From Alphaproteobacteria bacterium (GTDB taxonomy: Bacteria > Pseudomonadota > Alphaproteobacteria > Micropepsales > Micropepsaceae), in assembly GCA_017307355.1 (NCBI GenBank), contig JAFKFG010000010.1, positions 111,196-175,195 of the forward strand: a stretch of DNA of 64,000 nucleotides. The letters are read 5' to 3'. Below the pieces are notes generated by a model. It was not told the DNA's origin and searched no databases. It saw only the letters and a program-made list of their open reading frames with translations. The stretch's first letter is position 1, and every line of letters begins with the position of its first letter. Positions 7,321 through 17,003 of the stretch are shown here, piece by piece. Both the position numbers and the translations under genes were made by a program.

Positions 7321-9147
7321 ATGTGCGGTATTGTCGGCATCGCAGGCACCGGCGAGGCAGCGCCCGTCATCCTGGAAGCGCTGAAGCGGCTGGAATATCG
7401 CGGCTATGATTCCGCGGGCATCGCCACCTTGGTGGGCGGCCATATCGAGCGCCGCCGCTCGCCGGGCAAATTGTCCAAGCTGGAAGCCGTGCTGCGCGAT
7501 CACCCGCTGCCGGGCCGCACCGGCATCGGTCATACACGCTGGGCGACCCATGGCGCGCCCACCGAATCCAACGCCCATCCCCATGCCACGGCGCGGGTCG
7601 CCATCGTCCATAACGGCATCATCGAGAATTTCCGCGAGCTGCGCGAAGAGCTGATCGGACGGGGACACAAATTCGAATCTCAAACCGACAGCGAAGTCGC
7701 CGCCCATCTGGTTACCGACAATCTCGACAAGGGCATGACGCCCGACGCGGCCGCCAAGGCGGCGGTGGCGCGCCTCACGGGCGCCTATTCCATCGCCATG
7801 ATCTTCAAGGATCATGAGGGCCTTCTGATCGGCGCCCGCAAAGGCGCGCCCATGGCGGTGGGTTATGCCGAACGTGAAGCCTATCTGGGCTCCGACGCGT
7901 TCGCGCTGGCGCCTTTCACCAACCGCGTCGCCTATCTGGAAGATGGCGATGTGGCGGTGATCGATGGCGCGCAAGTCTCGATTTTCGACGCGGAAGGCCG
8001 GCCCGCCAACCGCGAGATCAAGATCACCTCCGCCTCCGCCGCTTTGGTGGACAAGGGCGGCCACGATCATTTCATGGCCAAGGAAATTCACGAGCAGCCG
8101 GAAGTGGTGGGGCATACGCTGGCCCATTACCTCGATCCGGCGGGCCCCAATGTGCGCCAGCGCGGCGTGGGCCTGCGCGCGGCGCTGGCGAAAGCCTCGC
8201 GCCTCACCATCTCCGCCTGCGGCACCGCCTATTACGCGGGCATGGTGGGCAAATACTGGTTCGAAAAGCTGGGCGGCCTGGCGGTGGAATCCGATGTCGC
8301 CTCCGAATTGCGCTATCGCGATCCGGTATACCCGAAAGACGGCGCGGCCCTGTTCGTGTCGCAATCGGGCGAAACCGCCGACACTTTGGCGGCGCTGCGC
8401 GATGCCAAGGCCAAGGGCCAGACCACCATCGCGGTGGTGAATGTGGCCGAAAGCTCCATCGCCCGCGAAGCCGACATCGTGCTTCCCACCTATGCGGGCC
8501 CGGAAATCGGCGTGGCCTCGACCAAGGCCTTCACCTGCCAGCTGGCGGCGCTGGCCGCGTTCGCGATCGCAGCCGGCGTGGCGCGCGGCAAGCTGAGCGC
8601 GGCGGAGGAAAAGCATCTCTGCGCCGCGCTCTTGGAAGCGCCCCGCCACATCGCCGAATTCCTCAAGCAGGAAGACAAGATCGCCGCCCTGGGCCAGGCC
8701 ATCGCCAAGGCCAGCGACGTTCTTTACATGGGCCGCGGCCAGAGCTTCCCCCTGGCGATGGAAGGGGCGCTCAAGCTCAAGGAAATTTCCTACATCCATG
8801 CCGAAGGCTATGCCGCCGGCGAGATGAAGCATGGCCCCATCGCCCTGATCGACGAGAATGTGCCGATCATCGTGATCGCACCCCACGACGCGCTCTACGA
8901 AAAGACCATTTCCAACATGCAGGAAGTGATGGCGCGGGGCGGCAAGATTTTGCTGATTTCGGATGCGCGCGGCATCGCCGAGGCCGGTCCGGTCTGGGCC
9001 AGCATCACCGTGCCCGATGCGGATTCCTTCCTGGCGCCGCTGATCTATGCGGTGCCGGTGCAGCTCTTGGCCTATTACGCGGCGCTTGCCAAAGGCACGG
9101 ACGTGGATCAGCCGCGCAATCTGGCCAAGTCCGTTACCGTCGAGTAG
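7321..9147 (+). CDS. glmS: Glutamine-fructose-6-phosphate aminotransferase (isomerizing)
   Basis: A 608-residue enzyme that makes glucosamine-6-phosphate from fructose-6-phosphate and glutamine, the first step of the pathway that GlmU completes. The class II glutamine amidotransferase domain starts with the catalytic cysteine directly after the initiator (MCGIVGIAG), with HTRWATHG and HNGIIENF following. Two SIS sugar-binding domains occupy about 285-420 (SACGTAYYAG, SQSGETADT) and 455-595 (MGRGQSFPLAMEGALKLKE). The C-terminus DQPRNLAKSVTVE is the usual ending. GGAGAAGAG precedes the ATG. No glmS ribozyme is seen, as expected outside Gram-positives. Confidence 0.97.
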   Translation: MCGIVGIAGTGEAAPVILEALKRLEYRGYDSAGIATLVGGHIERRRSPGKLSKLEAVLRDHPLPGRTGIGHTRWATHGAPTESNAHPHATARVAIVHNGIIENFRELREELIGRGHKFESQTDSEVAAHLVTDNLDKGMTPDAAAKAAVARLTGAYSIAMIFKDHEGLLIGARKGAPMAVGYAEREAYLGSDAFALAPFTNRVAYLEDGDVAVIDGAQVSIFDAEGRPANREIKITSASAALVDKGGHDHFMAKEIHEQPEVVGHTLAHYLDPAGPNVRQRGVGLRAALAKASRLTISACGTAYYAGMVGKYWFEKLGGLAVESDVASELRYRDPVYPKDGAALFVSQSGETADTLAALRDAKAKGQTTIAVVNVAESSIAREADIVLPTYAGPEIGVASTKAFTCQLAALAAFAIAAGVARGKLSAAEEKHLCAALLEAPRHIAEFLKQEDKIAALGQAIAKASDVLYMGRGQSFPLAMEGALKLKEISYIHAEGYAAGEMKHGPIALIDENVPIIVIAPHDALYEKTISNMQEVMARGGKILLISDARGIAEAGPVWASITVPDADSFLAPLIYAVPVQLLAYYAALAKGTDVDQPRNLAKSVTVE

Positions 9148-9153
9148 CTGCGG

Positions 9154-9375
9154 CTAGCCCGGCGGCAATCCGGTGCTTTCCTGGTGCGGGATGACCCGGC
9201 CGCCGGACTTGTAGACCGTGCCGCCCTTCATCACGAACTGGACATGCTCCAGGGCTGAGATATCGGCCAGCGGGTCGGCATCGACCGCCACCAGGTCGGC
9301 ATAGCGGCCGGGTTGGATGCTGCCGATATCGTTCGTGTCGCCGATCAGGTCCGCCGCCGCCCGACAGTAGCGCGT
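9154..9375 (-). pseudogene. C-terminal remnant of a metal-dependent amidohydrolase
   Basis: About 72 codons, read on the minus strand, match the end of imidazolonepropionase-like amidohydrolases: AAADLIGDTNDIGSIQPGRY, ADLVAVDADPLADISALEHV and QFVMKGGTVYKSGG. Beyond about 9375 the similarity stops and the frame runs antisense into the rpiA gene, so the catalytic barrel with its HxH motif is gone. The open frame continues to 9912 only because it is a shadow of rpiA. This is a decayed gene end trapped between glmS and rpiA, with the stop just 7 bases from the glmS stop. Confidence 0.8.
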
Positions 9376-9460
9376 GACACCCCTGCCGCAAGCGCTATGT
9401 TGTGCGGCAATTGCCCATGTCACCTTGGCCTTCCCATGCTCTGCCGATAAGTTGCCCGCC

Positions 9461-10159
9461 ATGACCGATCTTGCCCCATTGAAACGCGCCGCCGCCGCCA
9501 AGGCTCTCGAATATGTCGTCGACGGAATGAAACTGGGGCTGGGCTCCGGTTCGACCGCCGAATTGTTTGTGGAGCTGCTGGCGCCGCGCATACGGGGCGG
9601 CCAGAAGCTGCTCTGCGTGCCCACCTCCGAACGCACCGCGACCCTGGCCCGCAAGCTGGGAATCACTTTGGCCAATCTCGACGATCTGGCGCCGCTGGAT
9701 CTGACGGTGGATGGCGCCGACGAAGCCGACCGCAATCTGGACCTGATCAAGGGCGGCGGCGGCATGCTGCTGCGCGAGAAGATCGTGGCCGCGTCGTCGA
9801 AGAAAATGATCGTGATCGCCGACGAATCCAAACTGGTGCCGCGGCTGGGAAAATTCCCGCTTCCGGTCGAAGTGGTGGAGTTCGGCCACAAGGCGATCGC
9901 GGCGCGGCTCAAAACCGCGATCGACGGTCTGGGCTACAAGGATGTGAGGATCGCGCTGCGCCTGAAGGATGGCGCGCCGTTCAAGACTGACAGCGGCAAT
10001 CTGATCTATGACTGTCACATGGGCGCCATTCAGAATGCCGACAAGCTGGGCAAGGCGGTCCATGCCGTGCCGGGCGTGGTCGAGCATGGGCTCTTCGTGG
10101 GCATCGCCACCACGCTGATCATCGCCAGCCCGGGCGACGTCGAAGTGATTGAGAAATAA
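9461..10159 (+). CDS. rpiA: Ribose-5-phosphate isomerase A
   Basis: A 232-residue enzyme interconverting ribose-5-phosphate and ribulose-5-phosphate in the pentose phosphate pathway. Family motifs are GLGSGSTAE near residue 27, CVPTSERT near 55, DGADEADRNLDLIKGGGG near 85 with the catalytic aspartates, and LREKI with the conserved lysine/glutamate region after it. The ATG at 9461 gives the usual family N-terminus (DLAPLKRAAAAKALEYV); the longer frame to 9374 overlaps the amidohydrolase remnant and is unlikely. The ribosome binding site is weak. The gene is followed by a REP-like element and gor. Confidence 0.96.
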   Translation: MTDLAPLKRAAAAKALEYVVDGMKLGLGSGSTAELFVELLAPRIRGGQKLLCVPTSERTATLARKLGITLANLDDLAPLDLTVDGADEADRNLDLIKGGGGMLLREKIVAASSKKMIVIADESKLVPRLGKFPLPVEVVEFGHKAIAARLKTAIDGLGYKDVRIALRLKDGAPFKTDSGNLIYDCHMGAIQNADKLGKAVHAVPGVVEHGLFVGIATTLIIASPGDVEVIEK

Positions 10160-10163
10160 CCCC

Positions 10164-10237
10164 CTCATGCTGAGCCTGTCGAAGCATGAGACATACTCTC
10201 ATTCCGCAATCTCACCCTTCGACAAGCTCAGGGTGAG
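10164..10237. repeat. REP-like pair of hairpins between rpiA and gor
   Basis: The first hairpin has arms CTCATGCT (10164-10171) and AGCATGAG (10183-10190); the second has CTCACCCT (10211-10218) and AGGGTGAG (10230-10237). Loop sequences GAGCCTGTCGA and TCGACAAGCTC are themselves nearly complementary to one another. The same units occur at 7220-7305 and the second one at 26306-26332. Confidence 0.85.
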
Positions 10238-10267
10238 GACCTTCCATTCCGACAAGGCTGTCCTGGC

Positions 10268-11656
10268 ATGACCAACTATGACTACGACCTCTTCGTCATC
10301 GGCGGTGGCTCGGGTGGGGTGCGCGCCGCGCGGATGGCGGCGCTGGCGGGCGCCAAGGTGGCGCTGGCCGAAGAATACCGCATGGGCGGCACCTGCGTGA
10401 TCCGCGGCTGCATCCCCAAGAAGCTGATGGTCTATGCCAGCCAATTCTCGGAGAATTTCCTGGATGCGCCCGGCTATGGCTGGACCATTCCGGGCACGCC
10501 CAGCTTCGACTGGCCGACATTGATTGCCAACAAGGACAAGGAAATCGCCCGGCTGGAAGGGATCTACACCAAGAATGTCCAGGCGGCTGGCGTCACTATT
10601 TTCTCCGACCGCGCCGTGTTCGAGGATCCGCACACGCTGCTGCTGTTGAATGCCCAGAAAAAAGTGACGGCGGAAAAGATTCTGATCGCCACCGGCAACC
10701 GGCCCACCCGCGAAATGGGCACTACCCATATCATTCCCGGCGGCGATCTCTGCATCACCTCCAATGAAGTGTTTCACCTCAAGGAAATGCCCAAACGGGT
10801 GCTGGTGGCGGGCGGCGGCTATATCGCGCTGGAATTCGCCCATATCTTTCACGGGTTGGGGGCACATGTGAGCCTGGTCTATCGCGGCGAGAAGCCGCTC
10901 CGCGGGTTCGACAACGACATGCGCGACGCGCTGGTGGAATCGATGGCCGCGCGCGGCCTGGATGTGATGCTGGGCTGCGAATTCACCAAAGTGGAAAAGC
11001 GGGGCGATTGCCTCCATGCCGAAACCAACAAGGGCGGCGTGATCGAATGCGACCAAATCCTGCTCGCCATCGGCCGCCAGCCCAACACCGATGCCTTGCA
11101 TGTCGAAAAGGCGGGCGTGGAGCTGGGCATGAAGGGCGAAGTGGTGGTGGACGAGTATTCCCGCACCAGCGCGCTGCACATCTATGCGGTGGGCGATGTG
11201 ACCAACCGGCTGCAGCTTACCCCGGTGGCGATCCATGAAGCGATGTGCTTTGTCGAGACCGCCTTCAAGAACAATCCCACCAAGCCGGATCACGAGCATG
11301 TCGCCAGCGCGGTCTTCACCACGCCGGAATTGTCGGTGGTCGGCATGTCGGAAGAAAAAGCGCTGGGCACCGGCCACAGCATCGATGTCTATAAATCCAC
11401 TTTCCGGCCGCTGCTCCACACCTTGGGCGGACGGCCGGTGCGCACCTCGATGAAGATGGTGGTGGATTCCCAGACCGATAAGGTGCTGGGCGTGCATGTG
11501 TTCGGCGATCACGCCGCCGAGATCGTCCAGTTGGCCGCCGTGGCCCTGCGCATGGGCGCGACCAAACGGGACTTCGACCGCACCGTGGCCCTGCATCCCA
11601 CCGCCGCCGAGGAGCTAGTTACGATGCGCACGAAAAGTTATTCGAAAATGCCCTGA
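10268..11656 (+). CDS. gor: Glutathione-disulfide reductase
   Basis: A 462-residue FAD flavoenzyme that reduces glutathione disulfide with NADPH. The FAD-binding GGGSGG is near residue 13, and the redox-active disulfide is C43/C48 in GGTCVIRGCIPKKL, the form seen in plant, cyanobacterial and alphaproteobacterial enzymes. A second Rossmann motif (VAGGGYIALEFA) lies near 180, YAVGDVT near 300, and the proton-relay histidine H443 sits in HPTAAEE of the dimerisation domain. The last 20 residues are encoded a second time, with mostly synonymous changes, at 11825-11890. The gene may have been cut and its tail replaced by an insertion event. Confidence 0.95.
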   Translation: MTNYDYDLFVIGGGSGGVRAARMAALAGAKVALAEEYRMGGTCVIRGCIPKKLMVYASQFSENFLDAPGYGWTIPGTPSFDWPTLIANKDKEIARLEGIYTKNVQAAGVTIFSDRAVFEDPHTLLLLNAQKKVTAEKILIATGNRPTREMGTTHIIPGGDLCITSNEVFHLKEMPKRVLVAGGGYIALEFAHIFHGLGAHVSLVYRGEKPLRGFDNDMRDALVESMAARGLDVMLGCEFTKVEKRGDCLHAETNKGGVIECDQILLAIGRQPNTDALHVEKAGVELGMKGEVVVDEYSRTSALHIYAVGDVTNRLQLTPVAIHEAMCFVETAFKNNPTKPDHEHVASAVFTTPELSVVGMSEEKALGTGHSIDVYKSTFRPLLHTLGGRPVRTSMKMVVDSQTDKVLGVHVFGDHAAEIVQLAAVALRMGATKRDFDRTVALHPTAAEELVTMRTKSYSKMP

Positions 11657-11824
11657 GTCGCGCGGTGGTCTGCCCGGCCGCTCGCCCAAGCTCGCGGCGC
11701 TGGCTTAGCTTTTCTTGGCGAATGGAATGAGCCTAGAAAAGCTTGCCCCTCGCCGAGCGAAGCGAGCGAGGCGTCGCTTTCACAGGTCCACAGGACCTGC
11801 TCACGCGCTGCGCGCGCCGCTCCT
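11657..11824. other. Hairpin-rich segment between the two gor 3' ends
   Basis: No gene is visible in these 168 bases. They contain three inverted repeats: AGCTTTTCT with AGAAAAGCT (11707-11715 and 11735-11743), CTCGC with GCGAG around a GAGCGAAGCGA core near 11749-11771, and AGGTCC-ACA-GGACCT near 11784-11798. The segment is framed by two related copies of the gor end and may be the residue of an integrated element. The first hairpin could also serve as the gor terminator. Confidence 0.55.
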
Positions 11825-11890
11825 CACCCCACCGCCGCCGAGGAGCTGGTCACCATGCGGACCAAAAGCTACTCGAAGACCCCTGGCTGA
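11825..11890 (+). pseudogene. Displaced second copy of the gor 3' end
   Basis: The 66 bases encode HPTAAEELVTMRTKSYSKTPG and a TGA stop, in frame and almost identical in protein to the end of gor (HPTAAEELVTMRTKSYSKMP). Copy one begins at 11594. The first 20 bases from CCCACC to GAGCT (11597-11616 and 11828-11847) are identical; after that most differences fall at third codon positions. Homology stops abruptly upstream of the histidine codon. It is not expected to be translated. Confidence 0.8.
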
Positions 11891-12001
11891 TATCGGGCGG
11901 AAAACCCCTTCTTTTCGCCGGATTTTTCCCCGTTTTCCGCCCTTCTGGTAATAGGCGGGCGCTTCCCCTATATCCCAAAGCCGATATCGAAGGAGGACCG
12001 C

Positions 12002-13381
12002 GTGGCCCAGCCCTGGACCCCGCAAAGCTGGCAGACCAAGCCGATCCGTCAGGTGCCGGAATATCCGGACCAGGCGGTGCTGGACCGTGCCCTGGCGCAA
12101 CTGAAATCCCATCCCCCGCTGGTGTTCGCGGGCGAGGCGCGCAACCTGATGGCCTCGCTGGGCCAGGTGGCCGAGGGCAAGGCGTTCCTGCTCCAGGGCG
12201 GGGACTGCGCCGAAAGCTTCGCCGAATTCCATCCCGACAATATCCGCGACACCTTCCGCGTGCTGCTGCAGATGGCGGTGGTGCTGACATTCGCCGCCGG
12301 CGTGCCGGTGGTGAAGGTGGGCCGCATTGCCGGCCAGTTCGCCAAGCCCCGGTCCGACGATTTCGAGACCCAGAACGGCGTCACCCTGCCGTCCTATCGC
12401 GGCGACAATATCAACGGCAGCGAGTTCACGGCGGAAGCGCGCATTCCCGATCCGCAGCGCATGATCCAGGGCAATGCCCATTCGGCGGCGACGCTCAACC
12501 TGCTGCGCGCCTTCGCCTCGGGCGGTTATGCCGACCTGCACAATGTCCATCGCTGGATGCTGGGCTTCATCGCCGACAGCCCGGCGGGCGAGCAATATAA
12601 GGGGCTGGCCGGCCGCATCTCCGAGACGCTGGATTTCATGGCGGCGTGCGGGATCAATTCGGATTCGGTGCCCCAGCTGCGCACCACCGAATTCTACACC
12701 AGCCATGAAGCGCTGCTGCTCGCCTACGAGCAGGCGATGACGCGCATCGATTCCACCAGCGGCGACTGGTACGACACCTCCGCCCACATGGTCTGGATCG
12801 GCGATCGCACCCGCCAGCTGGACGGCGCCCATGTCGAATTCTGCCGGGGGATCAAAAACCCCATCGGCCTGAAATGCGGCCCCTCGCTGGAGCCGGATGA
12901 ATTGCTGCGCCTGATCGGTACCCTTAATCCGGCCAATATTCCCGGGCGCCTGACCTTGATCGCCCGCTTTGGCGCCGACAAGGTGGCCGAAAAGCTGCCA
13001 CCCCTGGTGCGCGCGGTGAAGCGCGAAGGCGCGGCCGTGGTCTGGTCGTCCGACCCCATGCACGGCAACACCATCAAGCTCAAATCCGGCTACAAGACCC
13101 GGCCGGTCGACCGCATCCTGGAAGAGGTGCGCAGCTTCTTCGCCGTCCACCGGGCCGAAGGCACCCATGCCGGCGGCGTGCATTTCGAGATGACCGGCCA
13201 GGACGTGACCGAGTGCCTGGGCGGCGCCCAGGCGATCAAGGAGCTTGACCTGTCGTCGCGCTATCAGACCGCCTGCGATCCGCGCCTCAATGCCAGCCAG
13301 GCGCTGGAGCTGGCCTTCCTGATCGCCGAAGGCATCCGCGACGAACGCATCAAAGGCACAAGCTTGGCGGCCTCTGCATGA
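12002..13381 (+). CDS. Class II 3-deoxy-7-phosphoheptulonate (DAHP) synthase
   Basis: A 459-residue plant-type (AroA-II) enzyme that condenses phosphoenolpyruvate with erythrose-4-phosphate, the entry to aromatic amino acid synthesis. Family signatures include [13 protein letters not shown] at the N-terminus, [11 protein letters not shown] near 65, [10 protein letters not shown] near 130, [11 protein letters not shown] near 295, [10 protein letters not shown] near 345 and [18 protein letters not shown] near 385. The start is GTG at 12002, preceded by GAAGGAGGACC. It is roughly 110 bases beyond the displaced gor tail. Allosteric behaviour cannot be read from the sequence. Confidence 0.96.
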   Translation: MAQPWTPQSWQTKPIRQVPEYPDQAVLDRALAQLKSHPPLVFAGEARNLMASLGQVAEGKAFLLQGGDCAESFAEFHPDNIRDTFRVLLQMAVVLTFAAGVPVVKVGRIAGQFAKPRSDDFETQNGVTLPSYRGDNINGSEFTAEARIPDPQRMIQGNAHSAATLNLLRAFASGGYADLHNVHRWMLGFIADSPAGEQYKGLAGRISETLDFMAACGINSDSVPQLRTTEFYTSHEALLLAYEQAMTRIDSTSGDWYDTSAHMVWIGDRTRQLDGAHVEFCRGIKNPIGLKCGPSLEPDELLRLIGTLNPANIPGRLTLIARFGADKVAEKLPPLVRAVKREGAAVVWSSDPMHGNTIKLKSGYKTRPVDRILEEVRSFFAVHRAEGTHAGGVHFEMTGQDVTECLGGAQAIKELDLSSRYQTACDPRLNASQALELAFLIAEGIRDERIKGTSLAASA

Positions 13382-13447
13382 TCTTCGCACGCGCGACGGG
13401 CCTGAGCGCAGCGAATGGACCCGCCGCGGGCGGCCGATAGGCGAATA

Positions 13448-14197
13448 ATGGGCATCGCGCGCTTATTGGCGAAAGGCTGGATCCTCTTCTGCCTGTTCGC
13501 GGGCGCCCATGCCTTGCGGATCGGGATTGCCAGCGGCGTTCCGCTCAGCGCTCTTATTCCCGCCATCGGCATCTGCGTGATCCTGTTCACGGCGATGGGG
13601 CTTTTGTTCGCGGGCGGTTTCGGGGTTTCCGCCGGGCTGCCGGGCACGCCGCTGAGGGCGCGGCTGGGGCTGGACCATTTCCTGCCCGGCTTCAACGAGG
13701 CGGTGTTCCTGCTCTTTGTCTGCCTGTCTTTCGCCAACCAGGTCTGGTTCGCGCCCAATTATCTCTATGGGGCGGCGGTGACGCCCCTGGAACAGGCGGT
13801 CTATTTCGCGGTGCCGGGCCAACGCGCCCTGGTGGGGGCGCTGGATCAATGCAGCCTGGACGGGGGGCGGATCTTTTCCTCCGCCTTCTCCTGGGCCTTG
13901 GCGGTGATCTACCTGGCTTCGGCCTGTTCGCGCTTGCGGCTCCAGGCGGGGATCATCCGGCTGGAGCGCAACACCCGTCCGGAAGGGCTGGGACCGTCGA
14001 TCCGCGCTTTCTGCCTGGGGCTGGTGGCGGTGGTGGGGGTGCAGTTCCTGTTCGTGGGCTCCGCCTATCCCTGGTTCCCCTGCAACGCCTTTGCGGATAT
14101 TGCGGGCGCGCTTCTGATCGGGCTGGCGCCTTTGATGCTGGCCTATGTGGTGGTGGCCGCGCTGGCCACGCTCCTGGCCAGTTCCCCAGAAGTTTGA
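13448..14197 (+). CDS. Integral membrane protein of unknown function
   Basis: About 249 residues with roughly six hydrophobic segments, for example GWILFCLFAGAHAL, LIPAIGICVILFTAMGLLF, FNEAVFLLFVCLSFANQVWF, FSWALAVIYLASAC, FCLGLVAVVGVQFLFVGSAY and ALLIGLAPLMLAYVVVAAL. Two cysteines lie in loops (DQCSLDGG, WFPCNAF). I do not recognise the family. The ATG at 13448 is preferred over 13415 because it gives a normal N-terminal helix. It follows the DAHP synthase gene by 66 bases and could be cotranscribed, but nothing in the sequence ties it to aromatic synthesis. Confidence 0.75.
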   Translation: MGIARLLAKGWILFCLFAGAHALRIGIASGVPLSALIPAIGICVILFTAMGLLFAGGFGVSAGLPGTPLRARLGLDHFLPGFNEAVFLLFVCLSFANQVWFAPNYLYGAAVTPLEQAVYFAVPGQRALVGALDQCSLDGGRIFSSAFSWALAVIYLASACSRLRLQAGIIRLERNTRPEGLGPSIRAFCLGLVAVVGVQFLFVGSAYPWFPCNAFADIAGALLIGLAPLMLAYVVVAALATLLASSPEV

Positions 14198-14329
14198 ACC
14201 CTCTAAATAGTTAATACGCTGATTTCGTTGATCTATTTCAGCTTGGTAACAAGCCGAAACATCTTATGAGTCGCGTTGATGAGTCCGGGCGCGCTTAAAG
14301 AGCGCCGGGTTGATAACCAAGGGCTGTGA

Positions 14330-15304
14330 ATGTTCATCCGTCGTCGCGTTCCGGAACAGGGGCCGCTCAAGGCTGCCGTCGTTGGCGTGGGCGCCTTTGG
14401 CCGTCACCATTGCGCCAAATACCGGGCCATCTCGGGCGTCGAACTGTTCGCCATCGCCGACACCAGCCCTGAAATCCGTCACACCGCCGCCGCCCAATAT
14501 GGCGTCTTGGCCGTTGCCGACTGGCGCGAACTTCTGGGCAAAGTCGACCTGGTTTCGATCTGCTCGCCCGCCGTCACCCACGCCGCCATCGTGCGCGCCT
14601 TCCTCAACGCCGGCGCCCATGTGCTGGTGGAGAAGCCCATCGCCACCACGATCGCCGAAGCCGACGAGTTGGTCGCCCTGGCGCGCAAGACCGGCCTGAC
14701 CCTGACGGTCGGCCATCAGGAACGCTTCGTCTTCGCCCGCACCGGCCTTCTGGACCAGAATGTGCAACCCCTGGAAATCCAATGCTGGCGCCGGGGCCCC
14801 TGGACCGGTCGCGGCGACGATGTCAGCGCCGTGCTGGACCTGATGATCCACGATCTCGACCTGGTGCACACCCTGGTCGAAAGCCCGGTCACCAATGTCA
14901 CCGCGCGCGGCACCACCCAATATGGCCCCCATGCCGACGAAGTCGCCGCCGAAGTGACCTTCGCCAACGGCACCGTGGCCTATCTGGACACCAGCCGCAT
15001 CGCCGACAGCCGCAAGCGCGGCTTCCGCGCCGTCTATGCCGACGGCGTGGTGGAAATCGATTTCCTCACCCGCGAGATCATCAACACCACGCCGCGCCCT
15101 CTGGCCGAGCTGGAAATGGGCGATCCGTTGGGCGATGCGGTGTCGTCCTTCGTCGCCGCCGCGCGGGGCGAAGCCGAACCGCTGGTGCTGCCGGAACAGG
15201 CGGCCCGGGCGGTGGAAACCGCGCTTCTGATCGAGGAAGCCGCCGACGCCACCATCCCCGCACTCGTGCGCGGGCGGTATGGCCGGCTTGCCGCCACGGC
15301 CTGA
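14330..15304 (+). CDS. Gfo/Idh/MocA family oxidoreductase
   Basis: A 324-residue NAD(P)-dependent oxidoreductase. Residues 12-130 are a Rossmann fold opening with AAVVGVGAFGRHHCAKY, and the family motif HVLVEKPIA with the catalytic lysine is near residue 100. DLMIHDLDLVHTL near 180 carries the histidine/aspartate of the second domain. Substrates in this family are sugars, inositols or nucleotide sugars; a related fold makes UDP-3-keto-GlcNAc for lipid A variants, but I see no partner aminotransferase, so the substrate stays open. The gene sits alone upstream of nadE, 43 bases away, and could share its transcript. Confidence 0.88.
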   Translation: MFIRRRVPEQGPLKAAVVGVGAFGRHHCAKYRAISGVELFAIADTSPEIRHTAAAQYGVLAVADWRELLGKVDLVSICSPAVTHAAIVRAFLNAGAHVLVEKPIATTIAEADELVALARKTGLTLTVGHQERFVFARTGLLDQNVQPLEIQCWRRGPWTGRGDDVSAVLDLMIHDLDLVHTLVESPVTNVTARGTTQYGPHADEVAAEVTFANGTVAYLDTSRIADSRKRGFRAVYADGVVEIDFLTREIINTTPRPLAELEMGDPLGDAVSSFVAAARGEAEPLVLPEQAARAVETALLIEEAADATIPALVRGRYGRLAATA

Positions 15305-15347
15305 ACCGGACTTTCTCTTTTCGCGTCCAACAGTCTAAACAACGGCA

Positions 15348-17003
15348 ATGACCGGCCGCATCCGCATTGCATTGGCGCAGCTCAATCCCGTGATGGGCGA
15401 CATCGCGGGCAATCTGAAGCGCGCCCGTGAGGCCCGTCTCAGGGTGCCGGACGCGGACGTCATTCTCTTCTCCGAACTCTTCATCGTCGGCTATCCGCCC
15501 GAAGACCTGGTGCTGAAAGGCGCGCTGCAGGCCGAAGCCCGCGAGGCGATCGAAAGCCTGGCGGCGGACACCGCCGCCGGCCCCGCCATCCTGATCGGCG
15601 CGCCTTGGGTGGAAGACGGCAAGCTCTACAACGCCATGCTGCTGCTGGATCGCGGCCGGATCGCTGGCCGCACTTTTAAGCACGACCTGCCCAATTACGG
15701 CGTGTTCGACGAAAAGCGGGTCTTTGCCGCCGGGCCTTTGCCCGGACCGTTGAATGTGCGCGGCGTGCGCATCGGCGTGCCGGTGTGCGAGGACATCTGG
15801 ACCCAGGACGTCACCGAATGCCTGAGCGAGACAGGCGCGGAGATTTTGGCGGTGCCCAACGGCTCGCCGTTCGAAGCGGGCAAGGAAGACCTTCGCCTGC
15901 AGCTGGCGGCGGCGCGAGTGACCGAAACCGGATTGCCGCTGATCTATCTCAATCAACTGGGCGGCCAGGACGAGCTGGTATTCGACGGCGCGTCCTTTGT
16001 CTTGAACGCCGACAATTCCGTGGCGCTGGCGATGCCGCCCTGGCGCGAGGATGTGACGATCAGCGACTGGACGCGTGGCGAAGACGGCAAGTGGACCTGC
16101 GCGCCCGGCGAACGGGTGGGCGAGGAAAGCCGCGAAAGCGCCACCTATCACGCCATGATGCTGGGCCTGCGCGATTACGTGAACAAGAACCGCTTCACGG
16201 GCGTGGTGCTGGGCCTGTCGGGGGGGATCGATTCCGCCCTGTCGGCGGCGGTGGCCGTGGACGCGTTGGGCGCGGATCGCGTGCGCTGCGTGATGCTGCC
16301 GTCCCGCTATACCAGCAAAGACAGCCTGGACGATGCGGACGAATGCGCCCGCCGCCTGGGCGTGCCCTATGAGACTATCGAGATCGAGCGCGCGGTGGCG
16401 GCGTTCGGCGAAACATTGGCGCCGGTGTTTGCGGGCCGGAATGCCGACACCACCGAAGAGAATATCCAGTCGCGCATCCGTGGGCTGATCCTGATGGCGA
16501 TCTCCAACAAATTCGGTCCCATGGTGCTCACCACCGGCAACAAGAGCGAAATGAGCGTGGGCTATGCCACGCTCTATGGCGACATGTGCGGCGGCTATAA
16601 CGTGCTGAAGGATGTCTACAAGACCGAGGTCTTCGCGCTGTCGCATTGGCGCAATGCCCACGCACCCGAAGGCGCGCTGGGGCCGGACGGTATGGTGATC
16701 CCCGAACGCATCATCGCCAAGCCGCCCACCGCGGAGCTTCGCGCCAACCAGACCGATCAGGATTCCCTGCCGCCTTATGAAATCCTGGACGGGATTTTGA
16801 AATGCCTGGTCGAACAGGAAATGAGTTTCGACGAGACCGTGGCCAAGGGCTTCGAGCCCGCCACGGTCAAGCGGGTGGAGCAGTTGCTCTATGTCTCCGA
16901 ATATAAGCGCCGCCAGGCGCCGCCGGGCGTGAAGATCTCGTCGCGCAATTTCGGCCGCGACCGCCGCTATCCCATCACCAACGCATTCAGGGACGCACGA
17001 TGA
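15348..17003 (+). CDS. nadE: Glutamine-dependent NAD+ synthetase
   Basis: A 551-residue two-domain enzyme that amidates nicotinic acid adenine dinucleotide to NAD+ with glutamine. The N-terminal nitrilase-like glutaminase (1-260) shows its triad in [12 protein letters not shown] (Glu), [15 protein letters not shown] (Lys) and VCEDIWTQD (Cys). The C-terminal synthetase starts near 285 with the P-loop [12 protein letters not shown] and continues with [19 protein letters not shown]. The stop overlaps the gltX start as ATGA (17000-17003), indicating translational coupling. This is the usual long NadE for organisms using glutamine rather than free ammonia. Confidence 0.96.
   Translation: MTGRIRIALAQLNPVMGDIAGNLKRAREARLRVPDADVILFSELFIVGYPPEDLVLKGALQAEAREAIESLAADTAAGPAILIGAPWVEDGKLYNAMLLLDRGRIAGRTFKHDLPNYGVFDEKRVFAAGPLPGPLNVRGVRIGVPVCEDIWTQDVTECLSETGAEILAVPNGSPFEAGKEDLRLQLAAARVTETGLPLIYLNQLGGQDELVFDGASFVLNADNSVALAMPPWREDVTISDWTRGEDGKWTCAPGERVGEESRESATYHAMMLGLRDYVNKNRFTGVVLGLSGGIDSALSAAVAVDALGADRVRCVMLPSRYTSKDSLDDADECARRLGVPYETIEIERAVAAFGETLAPVFAGRNADTTEENIQSRIRGLILMAISNKFGPMVLTTGNKSEMSVGYATLYGDMCGGYNVLKDVYKTEVFALSHWRNAHAPEGALGPDGMVIPERIIAKPPTAELRANQTDQDSLPPYEILDGILKCLVEQEMSFDETVAKGFEPATVKRVEQLLYVSEYKRRQAPPGVKISSRNFGRDRRYPITNAFRDAR

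Noticed and set aside
9376..9912. Extension of the amidohydrolase frame into a 252-residue protein
   Set aside because: Beyond 9375 the frame is exactly antisense to rpiA and shows no amidohydrolase motifs.
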